Of a stretch of 64,000 bases of DNA, positions 25,320-34,981 are shown in pieces. The position numbers and the translations under genes were made by a program. The notes below the pieces were generated by a model. The model did no database searches, was not told where the DNA came from, and saw only the letters and a list, made by a program, of their open reading frames with translations. Within the stretch, counting starts at the first letter, position 1, and every line of letters starts with the position of its first letter. Source of the stretch: Limimaricola sp. G21655-S1 (GTDB lineage Bacteria; Pseudomonadota; Alphaproteobacteria; Rhodobacterales; Rhodobacteraceae); assembly GCF_027213785.1 (NCBI RefSeq), contig NZ_JAPWGO010000001.1, positions 62,001 to 126,000 on the forward strand. The letters run 5' to 3'.

Positions 25320-25996
25320 TCGCTCACCCGTTTCAAAAGCGCGGCCGCGGCCGCCTGTTCCGCCTGCCGTTTCGACCCCGCGGTGGCGCTCTCCGCGGCG
25401 CCGGAGGCCAGCCTGACCTCGATCGTGAAGACCGGCGCGTGGTCCGGTCCCTCGCGGTCGGTCTCCGCATAGGCAGGGGGCGGCTCGCCGCGCGCCTGCG
25501 CCCATTCCTGAAGCGCGGTCTTGGGATCGCGCGCATCTTCCTCGACCCGGTTCACCCGGTCGCCCCAGAGCCCGCGCACCACCCGCTTGGCCGCCTCGAA
25601 GCCCGCATCGAGATAGACCGCGGCGATCACCGCCTCCATCGCATCGGCGAGCAGCGCCTCCTTGCGGCGGCCGCCGGACTTCATCTCGGAGCGTCCCAGC
25701 CGCAGCACCGCGCCGATCTCGATCTCGCGGGCCACCTCGGCGCAGGTCTCGCGGCGCACCAGCGCGTTGAAGCGCGGCGCGATCTGGCCCTCGGTGGCGT
25801 TCCGATCCGCCTCGAGCAGCGCCTCGGCCATCACCAGGCCCAGCACCCGGTCGCCCAGGAATTCGAGCCGCTGGTTGTCATCGCGCATAGGCCCGGAGAT
25901 CGAGCCATGGGTGACGGCGCGCGACAGCAGCTCGGGCCGCGAAAACTCGTGCCCCAGCCGGGCCGCGAAGGCACGGAGTTCGGCCGAAAGCTTCAC
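25316..25996 (-). CDS. rnc: Ribonuclease III
   Basis: 226 residues. Catalytic domain signature [13 protein letters not shown], with the second acidic cluster in [16 protein letters not shown]. The C-terminal dsRNA-binding domain runs from [11 protein letters not shown] to the end ([14 protein letters not shown]). Matures rRNA and cleaves double-stranded RNA. Overlaps lepB upstream and era downstream by four bases each. Confidence 0.96.
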   Translation of the reverse strand: MKLSAELRAFAARLGHEFSRPELLSRAVTHGSISGPMRDDNQRLEFLGDRVLGLVMAEALLEADRNATEGQIAPRFNALVRRETCAEVAREIEIGAVLRLGRSEMKSGGRRKEALLADAMEAVIAAVYLDAGFEAAKRVVRGLWGDRVNRVEEDARDPKTALQEWAQARGEPPPAYAETDREGPDHAPVFTIEVRLASGAAESATAGSKRQAEQAAAAALLKRVSE

Positions 25997-26844
25997 TCGA
26001 CCGCCTTGAAGAAGCGGTCGGAGCGCCAGGTCCAGAAGGCCAGCATCGAGCGGCCCGCCGAGGAGAACATGATCCGGTCGGCCCGGCCCACGAGATCCTC
26101 GAAGGGCACGAAGCCCACGCCGCGCGCGTTCTGCGGCACCCGGCTGTCGGTCGAGTTGTCGCGGTTGTCGCCCATGAAGAACAGATGCCCCTCGGGAACG
26201 GTGTAGACGCCGGTATTGTCCGACGACTGCGTGGTAATGTCGAGGACGTCATGGCTGCGCCCGTTGGGCAGCGTCTCGGTATAGCGGGTCTTCTCGCAGG
26301 TGGCTCCCATGCCGACGGCGCCGTTGCGGCAGCGCGGCAGCAAGCCCTGCGGCCCCTGCCGTTCCATCACCTCGGTAAAGGTGCCGGCAGGCTCGAGGCC
26401 CACCGCCTCGTCATTGATGAAGAGCCGCCCGTCGCGGACCTGAATCCGGTCGCCGGGCAGGCCGATGGCGCGCTTGATGAAATCCTCTCCGGTCACGGGG
26501 TGGCGGAACACCACCACGTCGCCGCGCTCGGGGTATTCGCCCCAAAGCCGGTCGTTGTCGCCCTTGGCCCAGCCGCAGACATCCTCGGCCGAGATGTCGA
26601 TGCCGATCGAATCCAGCCGTACCGAGGGGCAGGAGGCGTAGGAGTAGCCATAGGCCATCTTGTTGACGAAGAGGAAATCGCCGATCAGCAGCGTGTCCTT
26701 CATCGAGCCCGAGGGAATCCAGAACGGCTGGAAGAACAGGGTGCGGAAGATGCCCGCGATCAGCAGCGCCCAGAACACCGTCTTGACGGTTTCCCACACG
26801 CTGTGGACGAAGCCCTGCTTCTCGGTATCGGATCTGCTGGCCAT
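25993..26844 (-). CDS. lepB: Signal peptidase I
   Basis: 283 residues. One N-terminal membrane helix ([16 protein letters not shown]) is followed by the nucleophile Ser47 in PSGSMK and the general base Lys124 in [12 protein letters not shown]. The later box [11 protein letters not shown] is conserved. Two Cys pairs in the periplasmic part (SCPS...DVCG and RCRN...TCEK) may form disulfides. Removes signal peptides of exported proteins. Confidence 0.96.
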   Translation of the reverse strand: MASRSDTEKQGFVHSVWETVKTVFWALLIAGIFRTLFFQPFWIPSGSMKDTLLIGDFLFVNKMAYGYSYASCPSVRLDSIGIDISAEDVCGWAKGDNDRLWGEYPERGDVVVFRHPVTGEDFIKRAIGLPGDRIQVRDGRLFINDEAVGLEPAGTFTEVMERQGPQGLLPRCRNGAVGMGATCEKTRYTETLPNGRSHDVLDITTQSSDNTGVYTVPEGHLFFMGDNRDNSTDSRVPQNARGVGFVPFEDLVGRADRIMFSSAGRSMLAFWTWRSDRFFKAVE

Positions 26845-26921
26845 GCGATGGGTCCCTCGGGGTTTCGGGGCTACATGCGGGGGGCGGGGGGATTAGTCAA
26901 GGAAACCGCCAGAGGCGCCAT

Positions 26922-28139
26922 CTAGCGCGCGCGAAACCGCAAGGCCAGCCCCAGCGCCGCCAGCGCGATGATGAGCGTGATCGCGGCACCCGCGACGAAG
27001 GCCGCGCCGACGGACACCGCCTCGGCCAGCGCCGCACCGAGGAACGGCGCGATCAGCAGCGCCGCCATGTTCGCCGCTTCCGACAGCGCCGAGACCCGGC
27101 CGACCCCGCCCGCACCGGCCCCCGACTGGATCAGCGCCCTGTAGGGTACGAGCGCCAGCGCCGACACCACGCCCGCGAGCGCGAACAGGGCCAGAAGTAG
27201 CGGTAGCGGCGCGAGCCAGTCCGCGATCTCGGCCAGGCCGATGCCGCCGAGAATCAGCGCCGAGGCGAGATTGCCCGCCGCGACGGTGCCGAAGGCACCG
27301 GATATGCCGCGTGTGCCGCCCAGGAGCAGCCCGCCCAGAACGCCACCGGTCCCGAGGGCGGCAAGGCACAGGCCAAGCGCCGTCGCGTCCTGCCCCAGCG
27401 CCTCGATCAACGGCGCGATCAGCGTGTCGTAGAAGAACATCGCGAAAAAGCCGAGCGCCATCAGCGTGATCGCGGCACCCAGCACCGGGCTCTGGCGTAC
27501 CAGCCGCATCCCTTCGGCGATGTCGTGCAGGATCGGGCGCGGCGCGCGGGCCGGGCCCGGACGCTCGAACGGATCGAGACGCGACAGCACCACGCCCGCC
27601 AGCACCGAGACGGCGGCGTTGAAGGCGAAGACCCCTTGCGGGTCGAGAAAGGCCAGCATCGCGCCGCCCAGCGCAGGGGCGGCGATCTTGCTCGACTGAT
27701 TGATCGAATGGCTGAGCCCGTTGGCAAAGACCAGATCGGCCTCCATGGTGCGAGCCTGAAGCGCCGCCTGCTTGGCGGGCGAAAAGAAGGCGTCGGCGCA
27801 ACCGCGCGCGAAGATGATGGTGACGAGCACCTGCCAGTTCGGCGCGAGGATCAGCGCGGCCGTCGCCACCGCGCGGCCGATATTGGACCAGACCAGCACC
27901 CGGTTCAGATCGAGCCGGTCGACCAGCGCGCCGGCGAAGAGACCGACCGTCAGATAGGGCAGGCCCAGCCCCACCGCGAGCCACGCATAGGCATGGGTGG
28001 GCGCGGACCAGGTGAAGGTCAGAAGCGCGGTCACGGCCACGAAATCGAGCCAGTCGGCGAAATCCGCGGGTAGCTGCGCCAAGAGAAGCGGTCCGAGACC
28101 GCGATTGCCCCCGATCCGTCTGCGCGTCGCCGCGAGCAT
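26922..28139 (-). CDS. MFS transporter, EntS-like
   Basis: 405 residues with twelve hydrophobic helices. The loop LVDRLDLNRVLVWSN after helix 2 and the sequence SPAKQAALQARTM are typical of the enterobactin-exporter-like (MFS_3) subgroup. The ATG at 28139 overlaps the acpS stop as TGATG; the TTG three bases earlier is less likely. Insertion of an efflux gene between acpS and lepB breaks the usual order in related bacteria. Substrate unknown. Confidence 0.88.
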   Translation of the reverse strand: MLAATRRRIGGNRGLGPLLLAQLPADFADWLDFVAVTALLTFTWSAPTHAYAWLAVGLGLPYLTVGLFAGALVDRLDLNRVLVWSNIGRAVATAALILAPNWQVLVTIIFARGCADAFFSPAKQAALQARTMEADLVFANGLSHSINQSSKIAAPALGGAMLAFLDPQGVFAFNAAVSVLAGVVLSRLDPFERPGPARAPRPILHDIAEGMRLVRQSPVLGAAITLMALGFFAMFFYDTLIAPLIEALGQDATALGLCLAALGTGGVLGGLLLGGTRGISGAFGTVAAGNLASALILGGIGLAEIADWLAPLPLLLALFALAGVVSALALVPYRALIQSGAGAGGVGRVSALSEAANMAALLIAPFLGAALAEAVSVGAAFVAGAAITLIIALAALGLALRFRAR

Positions 28140-28546
28140 CAATGGCCTGCGAGGGGCCGTGCCTCGATCACCACGAAAGCCTGGGCCCAGGGGTGGTCGT
28201 CGGTCAGCGTGACATGGATGATCGCCTCGTGGCCCACGGGGGTCATCGCGTCGAGCCGTTCCCGGGCCCAGCCCGTCACCTCCATCACCGGCTGGCCGGT
28301 GCGAAGGTTCGACACCGCCATGTCCTTCCAGGCGATGCCCATGCGCAGGCCGGTGCCCAGCGCCTTGGAACAGGCCTCCTTGGCGGCCCAGCGCTTGGCA
28401 TAGGTGCCGGCCACGTCGCGGCGGCGCTCGGCCTTGGCCTGTTCGACCGGGGTGAAGACACGATTGCGGAAGCGGTCGCCATGGCGTTCGAGGACGCCGG
28501 CGATGCGGTCGATATTCGCGAGGTCGGTGCCGATGCCCAGTATCAT
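28139..28546 (-). CDS. acpS: Holo-[acyl-carrier-protein] synthase
   Basis: Transfers 4'-phosphopantetheine from CoA to apo-ACP. 135 residues. Magnesium ligands Asp8 ([11 protein letters not shown]) and Glu57 ([12 protein letters not shown]) are present. Standard neighbour of pdxJ and lepB. Confidence 0.95.
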   Translation of the reverse strand: MILGIGTDLANIDRIAGVLERHGDRFRNRVFTPVEQAKAERRRDVAGTYAKRWAAKEACSKALGTGLRMGIAWKDMAVSNLRTGQPVMEVTGWARERLDAMTPVGHEAIIHVTLTDDHPWAQAFVVIEARPLAGH

Positions 28547-28608
28547 GGGCCTTGGGTAGCCGATGCCGGGAGGGCGGGCAATCTGTGTGGGGATCGGGGC
28601 CGGCGACG

Positions 28609-28641
28609 AAAAAGCGCCGCCCCCGGGGGGGACGGCGCCTT
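28609..28641 (-). terminator. Rho-independent terminator after the DUF2383 gene
   Basis: On the minus strand GGCGCCGTCCCCC pairs with GGGGGCGGCGC, leaving one unpaired base, and is followed by TTTTT. It lies 22 bp after the stop at 28663 and separates this gene from acpS. Confidence 0.8.
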
Positions 28642-28662
28642 CGGAACCGAAAGGGCGGTGGA

Positions 28663-29103
28663 TCAGGCCGCGTGGCGCATCTTCTCGGAGCGCGCCTCGC
28701 TCAGCGCCTTTTCAACATCGGCACGCTGGGTGGCGAGGAAGGACCATTCCGGCTTGCCGGCGGTGGCCTCGATCGCCTCATCATAGAGCTTCAGGAGCTG
28801 CTCTTCGCCATTGATGATCTCGTCATAGACCGCCTCGTCGTCGCCGGTCAGCGAATCCTTGAGAGACAGCCAGCCACGATGCGCCGCGGCGGCGGTGGAG
28901 CCGCTCTCGCTCACCTCGACGCCCTCGGCGCCAAGCTGGCGATGGATCACGGTGTGGAATTGCTCGCGCTCGGCGATGCGGCGGTCGAAGAAGCCGACGA
29001 AGCCGCGCTCGTCCTTCACTTCCTCGCGCGAGTGCTTGTAGCCGTCGCGGCTGTCGATGACGCGGGTGTGCAGTTTCTTGAGAGTGTCGAGATGGTCGGC
29101 CAT
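28663..29103 (-). CDS. PA2169/DUF2383 four-helix-bundle (ferritin-like) protein
   Basis: 146 residues from [11 protein letters not shown], with GGAGG before the start; a longer reading to 29205 lacks such a site. Four amphipathic helices with regularly placed Glu/His ([33 protein letters not shown]) mark the DUF2383 family, linked in other bacteria to stress and stationary phase. It has its own terminator and probably its own promoter, so it is an insert in the pdxJ-acpS interval. Confidence 0.85.
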   Translation of the reverse strand: MADHLDTLKKLHTRVIDSRDGYKHSREEVKDERGFVGFFDRRIAEREQFHTVIHRQLGAEGVEVSESGSTAAAAHRGWLSLKDSLTGDDEAVYDEIINGEEQLLKLYDEAIEATAGKPEWSFLATQRADVEKALSEARSEKMRHAA

Positions 29104-29220
29104 GATGTCCTCCATGTCATGTTTTCGCCCGCAAGGGGCTTCGGGATAACAACGCCCAACACCGATGATCGGTCCTGATTCGGTGGGAAAAATTGCTGTA
29201 TCCACGGGTGTTTGGGAGCA

Positions 29221-29250
29221 AAAGAAAGCGCCCGGCCCGTGGCCGGACGC
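29221..29250 (-). terminator. Rho-independent terminator after the chaplin-like gene
   Basis: On the minus strand GCGTCCGGCC-ACG-GGCCGGGCGC forms a ten-base stem with one mismatch, followed by TTTCTTTTG. It is 24 bp after the stop at 29275. Confidence 0.78.
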
Positions 29251-29274
29251 TCCCTTTGAGTCGTACTGGACGGA

Positions 29275-29925
29275 TCAGCTGTCGGTCGCGTCTTCGGCGG
29301 TCTCCTCGAGGTCGTCCTGCGCGTCCTCGGCGGTCTCCTCGACGTTATCGAGGGCGTTCTCGCCAGCGTCGACCGTGTTCTCGGCGGCTTCCTCGGCGTT
29401 CTCCACCGTGTTCTCCGCCGCGTCCTCGGCCGCATCCGTTGCGTTGGTCATGTCACTGTCACTCAGGCCCGCGGTGTCGATACCGTTCTCGGCGGCGGTC
29501 TCCTGATCGATCTCGCAGGCGCTGTCGTCGGTGCCCTTGATCTGCTGGGCGATCACGTTGGCGTCGACGTCGCAGACATTGGCGGCCACGCCCACCGGCA
29601 CCTGAACGGTGTTGCCATCGACCGAGAGATTGACGAGGCCTTCCTGCTGGCCGTTGCCCGACCCGCCATTCGAACCGGTATCGATGCCGTTTGCGGCAGC
29701 GGTTTCCTGGTCGATTTCACAGGCGGTCTTGTCCGATCCGACGAATTGGCCGGACAGCACGTTGACGTCGAGATCGCAGACATTGGCCGCGACGCTCACC
29801 GGCACCTGCACGGTGTTGTCGTCCACGGATACGTTGACGAGGCCCTCCTGGCCCTGGGCAAAGGCGCCGGAGGCGGCGACGGTGAGGGCAGCGGCGGCGA
29901 CGAGACTCTTGGACTTCATGAACAT
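29275..29925 (-). CDS. Secreted acidic protein with two chaplin-like repeats
   Basis: 216 residues. Signal peptide 1-23 (cleavage after AFA). Two tandem repeats follow, 26-83 and 94-151, each QEGLVN-[VL]-SVD-x-NTVQVPV, then VAANVC, and ending ACEIDQETAA. Each repeat has two Cys (50/69 and 118/137) and a strand-rich VQVPV-NVC segment like that of Streptomyces chaplins. Residues 131-216 contain no Lys or Arg; the mature chain has only Lys66 and Lys130. The tail (158-216) is a repetitive Ala/Glu/Asp/Asn helix-former (AAENTV, EETAEDA). Start at 29925 follows AAGGAA. A surface-active or amyloid-like coat protein is a guess; no function is known to me. Confidence 0.8.
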   Translation of the reverse strand: MFMKSKSLVAAAALTVAASGAFAQGQEGLVNVSVDDNTVQVPVSVAANVCDLDVNVLSGQFVGSDKTACEIDQETAAANGIDTGSNGGSGNGQQEGLVNLSVDGNTVQVPVGVAANVCDVDANVIAQQIKGTDDSACEIDQETAAENGIDTAGLSDSDMTNATDAAEDAAENTVENAEEAAENTVDAGENALDNVEETAEDAQDDLEETAEDATDS

Positions 29926-30077
29926 AATCGTTCCTTTCCTCCAGTATTCTGACCGGCCGGGGCAGTTAGGGGGGTGAGTGGGCCCCGGCGGTCTCGGAGG
30001 GCAGAACGGCTGCGACGGCGTCTCGTTCCTGCCGGTTTTTCAGGCAGCGCCGCGATGCCCCACCGTCTGGCAGAAAA

Positions 30078-30095
30078 TTGCCAAGGCCTTGGCAA
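30078..30095. promoter_or_regulatory. Perfect 18-bp palindrome in the promoter region of the chaplin-like gene
   Basis: TTGCCAAGGCCTTGGCAA is fully symmetric. It lies 153 bp upstream of the chaplin-like start and 68 bp past the pdxJ stop. A dimeric regulator site is likely; the 237-bp gap has no gene. Confidence 0.5.
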
Positions 30096-30162
30096 AGACT
30101 TGCGAAAACCGGCCCTTGCCACGTGAAGGCGGAAATCGTGATCGCCCGAAGCGGGAACCCGT

Positions 30163-30915
30163 TCAGCGCAACACTCGCCGCGCGGCCTCCATCCGGCGAC
30201 GCATCTCGGCGATGGCGGGCGACAGCCCGCGGAAGATCGCCTCGCCGATCAGGAAATGGCCGATGTTCAATTCGCGAACTTCCGGCAGTCCGGCGATCGG
30301 CCCGACCGTGTCATAGGTCAGCCCGTGCCCGGCATGCACTTCGAGGCCGAGCGCATGGGCATGGGTCGCCATATCGGTGATCTTCGCCAGTTCGGCGTCG
30401 CGCGTGGCGGTATCCCCGGCCGCATGAGCGTCGCAATAGGCCCCGGTATGCAACTCCACGACCTGCGCGCCGATCCGGGCGGCGGCATCGATCTGCGGCC
30501 GGTCGGCGGCGATGAAGATCGATACCCGGCAGCCCGCCTCGCGCAGGGGCGCGATGAAATGTGCCAGCCGGTTCTCGTCCTTCGCGACTTCGAGTCCGCC
30601 TTCGGTGGTGCGCTCCTCGCGCTTTTCGGGAACGATGCAGACGGCGTGGGGCCGGTGCCGCAGCGCGATCGCCTGCATTTCATCGGTAGCGGCCATTTCG
30701 AAGTTGAGCGGCACCTTCAGCGCCGCCACCAGCGCCTCGATATCGGCATCGGAGATGTGGCGGCGATCCTCGCGCAGGTGCGCGGTGATGCCGTCGGCGC
30801 CCGCCTCCTCGGCGAGCTTCGCCGCCCGCACCGGGGAGGGCGTGTCGCCACCGCGCGCGTTGCGTACCGTGGCCACGTGGTCGATGTTCACGCCGAGCCT
30901 GAGATCCGTCATCAT
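30163..30915 (-). CDS. pdxJ: Pyridoxine 5'-phosphate synthase
   Basis: Condenses 1-deoxyxylulose 5-phosphate with 3-amino-1-hydroxyacetone phosphate to give pyridoxine phosphate. 250 residues. [29 protein letters not shown] and [13 protein letters not shown] carry the phosphate- and substrate-binding His/Arg residues. AAGGAG precedes tandem ATG codons; the second (30912) is equally possible. Confidence 0.96.
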   Translation of the reverse strand: MMTDLRLGVNIDHVATVRNARGGDTPSPVRAAKLAEEAGADGITAHLREDRRHISDADIEALVAALKVPLNFEMAATDEMQAIALRHRPHAVCIVPEKREERTTEGGLEVAKDENRLAHFIAPLREAGCRVSIFIAADRPQIDAAARIGAQVVELHTGAYCDAHAAGDTATRDAELAKITDMATHAHALGLEVHAGHGLTYDTVGPIAGLPEVRELNIGHFLIGEAIFRGLSPAIAEMRRRMEAARRVLR

Positions 30916-30935
30916 CTGTCTCCTTTGGGCGCAGA

Positions 30936-31592
30936 CTAGTCCGGTCCCGCCGCCCCGTCAGCCGGGGTGGACGGGTTTTTTCCAAGCGCCTGCAGCTTGG
31001 CGCGCAGCTTGCGGCGGCGGCGGTTCTGGTAGGCCGAAATCACCGGCACGAAGAGCCAGTAGCAGGCGAAGGCCGAAATCAGCCCCGGCAGGATGCCCCC
31101 CACAAGATAGGGCAGGAACACGTCGTCATAGAACAGCGCCAGCCCCCGCCAATCGGCGCGGTCGGGGCCGAACAGCGCCCCGAAATTGTGCCACAGATCC
31201 TGCCCGGCGGCACCGAACTTGCCCATCAGGGAGGTCTCGATGTCGCGATGCGGCGGCCGGCCCATGATGAAATAGCCGGTCTGCAGCGCCACCACGCCGA
31301 TCGGCACATAGGTGAGCGGGTTGCCGAAGAAGGTGCCAAGCAGCGCCGCCAGCATGTTGCCCCGGCCGATCTTGGCAAAGATCACGGCGATGATGAAATG
31401 CAGCCCGTAGAACGGGGTCCAGCTCGCCAGCACCCCGGCGAAGATGCCGCGCCCGATCTTCTCGGGCGTGTCGGGCAGGCGCTGCAACCGGTGCTTCACG
31501 TAGCCGAAGGCGCGGCGCCAGCCGCCCCTCGGATAGAGCGCCTCGGCCACCGCGCGGCCCACCGACCGCCTGTCGCGCCGCTTGAAGACCAC
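30936..31592 (-). CDS. DUF2062 membrane protein
   Basis: 218 residues from a GTG start. Core [23 protein letters not shown] and [13 protein letters not shown] identify DUF2062, with about three to four membrane helices and a basic C-terminal tail ([11 protein letters not shown]). It sits between the (p)ppGpp synthetase gene and pdxJ, the common arrangement in this family of bacteria. Function unknown. Confidence 0.88.
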   Translation of the reverse strand: MVFKRRDRRSVGRAVAEALYPRGGWRRAFGYVKHRLQRLPDTPEKIGRGIFAGVLASWTPFYGLHFIIAVIFAKIGRGNMLAALLGTFFGNPLTYVPIGVVALQTGYFIMGRPPHRDIETSLMGKFGAAGQDLWHNFGALFGPDRADWRGLALFYDDVFLPYLVGGILPGLISAFACYWLFVPVISAYQNRRRRKLRAKLQALGKNPSTPADGAAGPD

Positions 31593-31606
31593 GCGCGCGC
31601 TCCCGC

Positions 31607-33757
31607 TCAGCCCCCGGCCGGGGCCGGGGCGTGGGGCAGGGCGCGCGACGGGTCGCGATGCCGCTCGATCGAGGAGACGTGGCTTTCGGCTTCGAGCGCG
31701 GTCATCACCCGATGCAGATGCTCGGCGTCGCGCAGATCGACATCGACGAGGATGCGGTAGAAATCGGGCTTGCGGTCGAGGAAAGTCATGTCCGAAATGT
31801 TGGCCGACTGCTCGCCGATCAGCGTGCAGATCCGGCCCAGCACGCCGGCATCGTTGGTGATCGTCAGGTCGAGGCTCACGGTGTTGACGGCGCCATGGGT
31901 GCCGTCCTGCCAGCGCAGATCGACCCAGCGCTCGGGTTGTTCCTCGTAATGCGCCAGCGTCGGGCAGTCGATCGCGTGGATCACCACGCCCTGACCGCGA
32001 AAGGTGATGCCGACGATGCGTTCGCCCGGCACCGGCTGGCAGCAGGGCGCGCGGCGAAAGCTCTGCCCGGCGGCGAGGCCCGCGACGGCGCGCTCCTGCG
32101 CGACCTCCTGGGTGTCGCCGCGCGCGGCCAGCTCGGGATAGAGCGCCTGCACCACCTCGCGGGTGGTGATGTCGGCCGAGCCCAACCGCGCCAGAAGCTC
32201 GGTGGCGCTCTCCAGCCCCATCGTCCGGGCAGCGGTCCGCAGCGCCTTGTCGGTGGCGCGGCGGCCCACATTCTCGAAGGCCACGCGCACCAGCTCGGAG
32301 CCAAGCTTCACGAAGCGCTCGCGGTCCTCTTCGCGCAAGGAGCGGCGGATCGCGGCCTTGGCGCGGCCGGTGACCGCGATCTCGATCCAGCTGGCCTGCG
32401 GGCGCTGCCCGTCGGCGGTGATGATCTCGACCGACTGGCCGTTCTTAAGCCGGGTCCAGAGCGGCACGCGCAGCCCGTCGACCTTGGCGCCGACGCAGGC
32501 GCTGCCGATCCGGGTGTGGATCGCGAAGGCGAAGTCGATCGGCGTGGCGCCGCGCGGCAGCTTGATCACCTCGCCCTTGGGCGTGAAGCAGAACACCTGG
32601 TCCTGGTACATCTCGAGCTTCACGGCCTCGAGAAAATCCTCGTCGTCATGCCCCGTCTCCAGCCGCTCGGTCAGCTGGGCGATCCAGCGCGCCGGATCGA
32701 CCGCGAAGCGGTTCTCGACCCGCAGGCCGTCGCGGTAGGACCAATGCGCGGCGACCCCGGTCTCGGCGACCTCGTGCATCTCGCGGGTGCGGATCTGCAC
32801 CTCGACCCGCTTGCCGTCGCGGCCCGAGACGGTGGTGTGGATCGAGCGATAGCCGTTGGATTTCGGCTGGCTGATGTAATCCTTGAACCGGCCCGGCACG
32901 GCGCGCCAGCGCTGGTGGATCACGCCGAGCACGCGGTAGGCGTCGGCCTCGTTGTCGGTGATGACGCGAAAGCCGTAGATGTCGGAGAGCCGCGAGAAAC
33001 CCTGATCCTTCTCCTGCATCTTACGCCAGATCGAATAGGGCTTCTTCGCGCGACCGAACAGGTCGGCCTTGATGCCCGCCCGGTCGAGTTCGAGCCGCAT
33101 GTCGGAGGTGATCCGCTCGACGACGTCGCCGGCCTCCTTCTGGAGCATGATGAAGCGGCGGATGATCGAGTTGCGCGCCTCGGGGTTGAGGACCTGGAAG
33201 GACAGGTCCTCGAGTTCCTCGCGCATCCACTGCATGCCCATCCGGCCCGCCAACGGCGCGTAGATCTCCATCGTCTCGCGCGCCTTCTGGGCCTGCTTTT
33301 CGGGCCGCATCGAGCGGATCGTGCGCATGTTGTGGAGCCGGTCGGCGAGTTTGACCAGCGTCACCCGAAGGTCGCGCGAGGTCGCCATGAACAGCTTGCG
33401 GAAGTTCTCGGCCTGCTTGGTGCGGGTCGAGGACAGCTGCAGGTTGGTCAGCTTGGTGACGCCATCGACCAGTTCGGCGATCTCGCGGCCAAAGCGCTTG
33501 GAGACCTCCGAGAACGAGGCGCGCGTGTCCTCGATCGTGTCGTGCAGCAGCGCCGTGACGATGGTGGCATCGTCCATCTGCTGCTTGGCGAGGATCACCG
33601 CCACGGCGACCGGATGCATGAAATAAGGCTCGCCCGACTTGCGGAACTGCCCCTCATGCATCTCTTCGCCGAAGGCATAGGCGTCGCGGATCAACGCGTC
33701 GCGGGTGGCCGGGTTGTAACTGCGGACCAGAGCGATCAGCTCGTCTGCGGATGTCAT
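31607..33757 (-). CDS. Bifunctional (p)ppGpp synthetase/hydrolase, RelA/SpoT homolog
   Basis: 716 residues. The hydrolase HD motif is intact (LLHDTIEDT, His72-Asp73), so it can degrade (p)ppGpp. The synthetase domain has GYRSIHTTV and EVQIRTREMHEVAE. TGS (about 400-460; GATPIDFAFAIHT) and C-terminal ACT (from about 640; VLGRICTLIGEQSANIS) domains follow. This is the single long Rsh of alphaproteobacteria, controlling the stringent response. It follows rpoZ by 37 bp. Confidence 0.95.
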   Translation of the reverse strand: MTSADELIALVRSYNPATRDALIRDAYAFGEEMHEGQFRKSGEPYFMHPVAVAVILAKQQMDDATIVTALLHDTIEDTRASFSEVSKRFGREIAELVDGVTKLTNLQLSSTRTKQAENFRKLFMATSRDLRVTLVKLADRLHNMRTIRSMRPEKQAQKARETMEIYAPLAGRMGMQWMREELEDLSFQVLNPEARNSIIRRFIMLQKEAGDVVERITSDMRLELDRAGIKADLFGRAKKPYSIWRKMQEKDQGFSRLSDIYGFRVITDNEADAYRVLGVIHQRWRAVPGRFKDYISQPKSNGYRSIHTTVSGRDGKRVEVQIRTREMHEVAETGVAAHWSYRDGLRVENRFAVDPARWIAQLTERLETGHDDEDFLEAVKLEMYQDQVFCFTPKGEVIKLPRGATPIDFAFAIHTRIGSACVGAKVDGLRVPLWTRLKNGQSVEIITADGQRPQASWIEIAVTGRAKAAIRRSLREEDRERFVKLGSELVRVAFENVGRRATDKALRTAARTMGLESATELLARLGSADITTREVVQALYPELAARGDTQEVAQERAVAGLAAGQSFRRAPCCQPVPGERIVGITFRGQGVVIHAIDCPTLAHYEEQPERWVDLRWQDGTHGAVNTVSLDLTITNDAGVLGRICTLIGEQSANISDMTFLDRKPDFYRILVDVDLRDAEHLHRVMTALEAESHVSSIERHRDPSRALPHAPAPAGG

Positions 33758-33794
33758 CTGGGCGTCCTACCCCCCGGCCTGGTGCGGGCTGCGA

Positions 33795-34148
33795 TCAGCC
33801 CTCTTTCTGGACCTGCATCAGCTCGCGCAGCAGGCGCTCTTCGCTCATGTCGTCCTGCGCCGGCTTGTCGGCTTCCTGGCTCATCAGGAGCGACATCGAA
33901 TCGGCTTCGGGCTCGTCGACCTCGATCTGGGTCTGGTGCGCCTCGATCATCCGCTCGCGCAGATCGTCGGCCTGCTGGGTCTCGTCGGCGATCTCGCGCA
34001 GCGCCACGACGGGGTTCTTGTCGTTGTCGCGGGCGACCGTAAGCGGCGCGCCGGAGGTGATTTCGCGGGCGCGATGCGCGGCGAGCATCACCAGCTCGAA
34101 CCGGTTCGGAACCTTGTCAACGCAATCTTCGACTGTCACGCGGGCCAT
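33795..34148 (-). CDS. rpoZ: RNA polymerase omega subunit
   Basis: 117 residues. [20 protein letters not shown] and AAHRAREI are the omega signature. The C-terminal 50 residues are acidic and variable. It leads the rpoZ-rsh operon. Confidence 0.96.
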   Translation of the reverse strand: MARVTVEDCVDKVPNRFELVMLAAHRAREITSGAPLTVARDNDKNPVVALREIADETQQADDLRERMIEAHQTQIEVDEPEADSMSLLMSQEADKPAQDDMSEERLLRELMQVQKEG

Positions 34149-34268
34149 CGGACGACTCCCATCTCAGGTTGGGCAAAGGGCGGCCGCACGCGGAATCGCG
34201 CGGCACGGCCTCGAAGGCGCACGCATACAGCGCCGGGCGGCGGAACACAAGGCGGGGCAGGGGTGGGA

Positions 34269-34284
34269 CGGGCCGGACGGCCCG
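34269..34284 (-). terminator. Short GC hairpin after folK
   Basis: Arms CGGGCC/GGCCCG with a 4-base loop, 3 bp past the folK stop, and no T-run. Weak evidence for termination or attenuation before rpoZ. Confidence 0.3.
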
Positions 34285-34286
34285 GT

Positions 34287-34880
34287 TCAACCCAGCGGCT
34301 CCAGCCCCTCGCGCGCCCCGGGCGGCAGCGCATCACGCATCGCCACCACGTCGGAGCCGGTGACGGGGTGGCGCCAGTCCGGCGCGACCTCCGACAGCGG
34401 CAGCAGGACGAAGCCGCGATCCTGCAACCTCGGATGCGGCAGGACCAACCGGTCGGGCGCCTCGCGGGCCTGACGGTCGAGCGGCAGATCGCGCCAGAGC
34501 GACCAGCCGGCGAGGTCGGGACAGAGCAGATCGCCCAGCGCCAGGAGGTCGAGATCGAGGCTGCGCGGTCCCCAGCGGGTGCGCCGTTCGCGGCCGAACT
34601 CGGCTTCGATCTCGTGCAGCGCCCCGAGCAGCGCCTCGGCGCCGAGCTCTGTCTCGATCGCCGTCGCCGCGTTGACGAAATCGGGGCCGCTGCCCGCCGG
34701 GAAAGCCGGGCTACGCCACAGGCGGCTGTGCCGCGCGCCGGTGCCGAGCGCCTCGATCCGCGCCATGGCGGCGCGCAGCGTCGCCTCGGGCGCGCCCGCG
34801 GGCGAGCCGGCATTGGCGCCCAGCGCGATCAGGGCCTGCCGTCCGCCGGGCGAGGTGTCGATATGTGTATCTTGCGCCAT
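34287..34880 (-). CDS. folK: 2-Amino-4-hydroxy-6-hydroxymethyldihydropteridine pyrophosphokinase
   Basis: 197 residues from MAQDTHIDTSPGG. ALGANAG at the start of the fold and RWGPRSLDLDLLALGD, with its metal-binding Asp pair, identify HPPK. It activates the pterin for dihydropteroate synthase in folate synthesis. An alternative start at 34931 lacks conservation. Divergent from the NYN gene. Confidence 0.93.
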   Translation of the reverse strand: MAQDTHIDTSPGGRQALIALGANAGSPAGAPEATLRAAMARIEALGTGARHSRLWRSPAFPAGSGPDFVNAATAIETELGAEALLGALHEIEAEFGRERRTRWGPRSLDLDLLALGDLLCPDLAGWSLWRDLPLDRQAREAPDRLVLPHPRLQDRGFVLLPLSEVAPDWRHPVTGSDVVAMRDALPPGAREGLEPLG

Positions 34881-34981
34881 TCGCTTGATTTTCCCAGACA
34901 AAGAGGGGCAGGAGTGCGGAAGGTCCGCCAAGAGATCGATCCGGCAAGCTTCGGCGATATTTTATCAAGGAATTTTCCACA

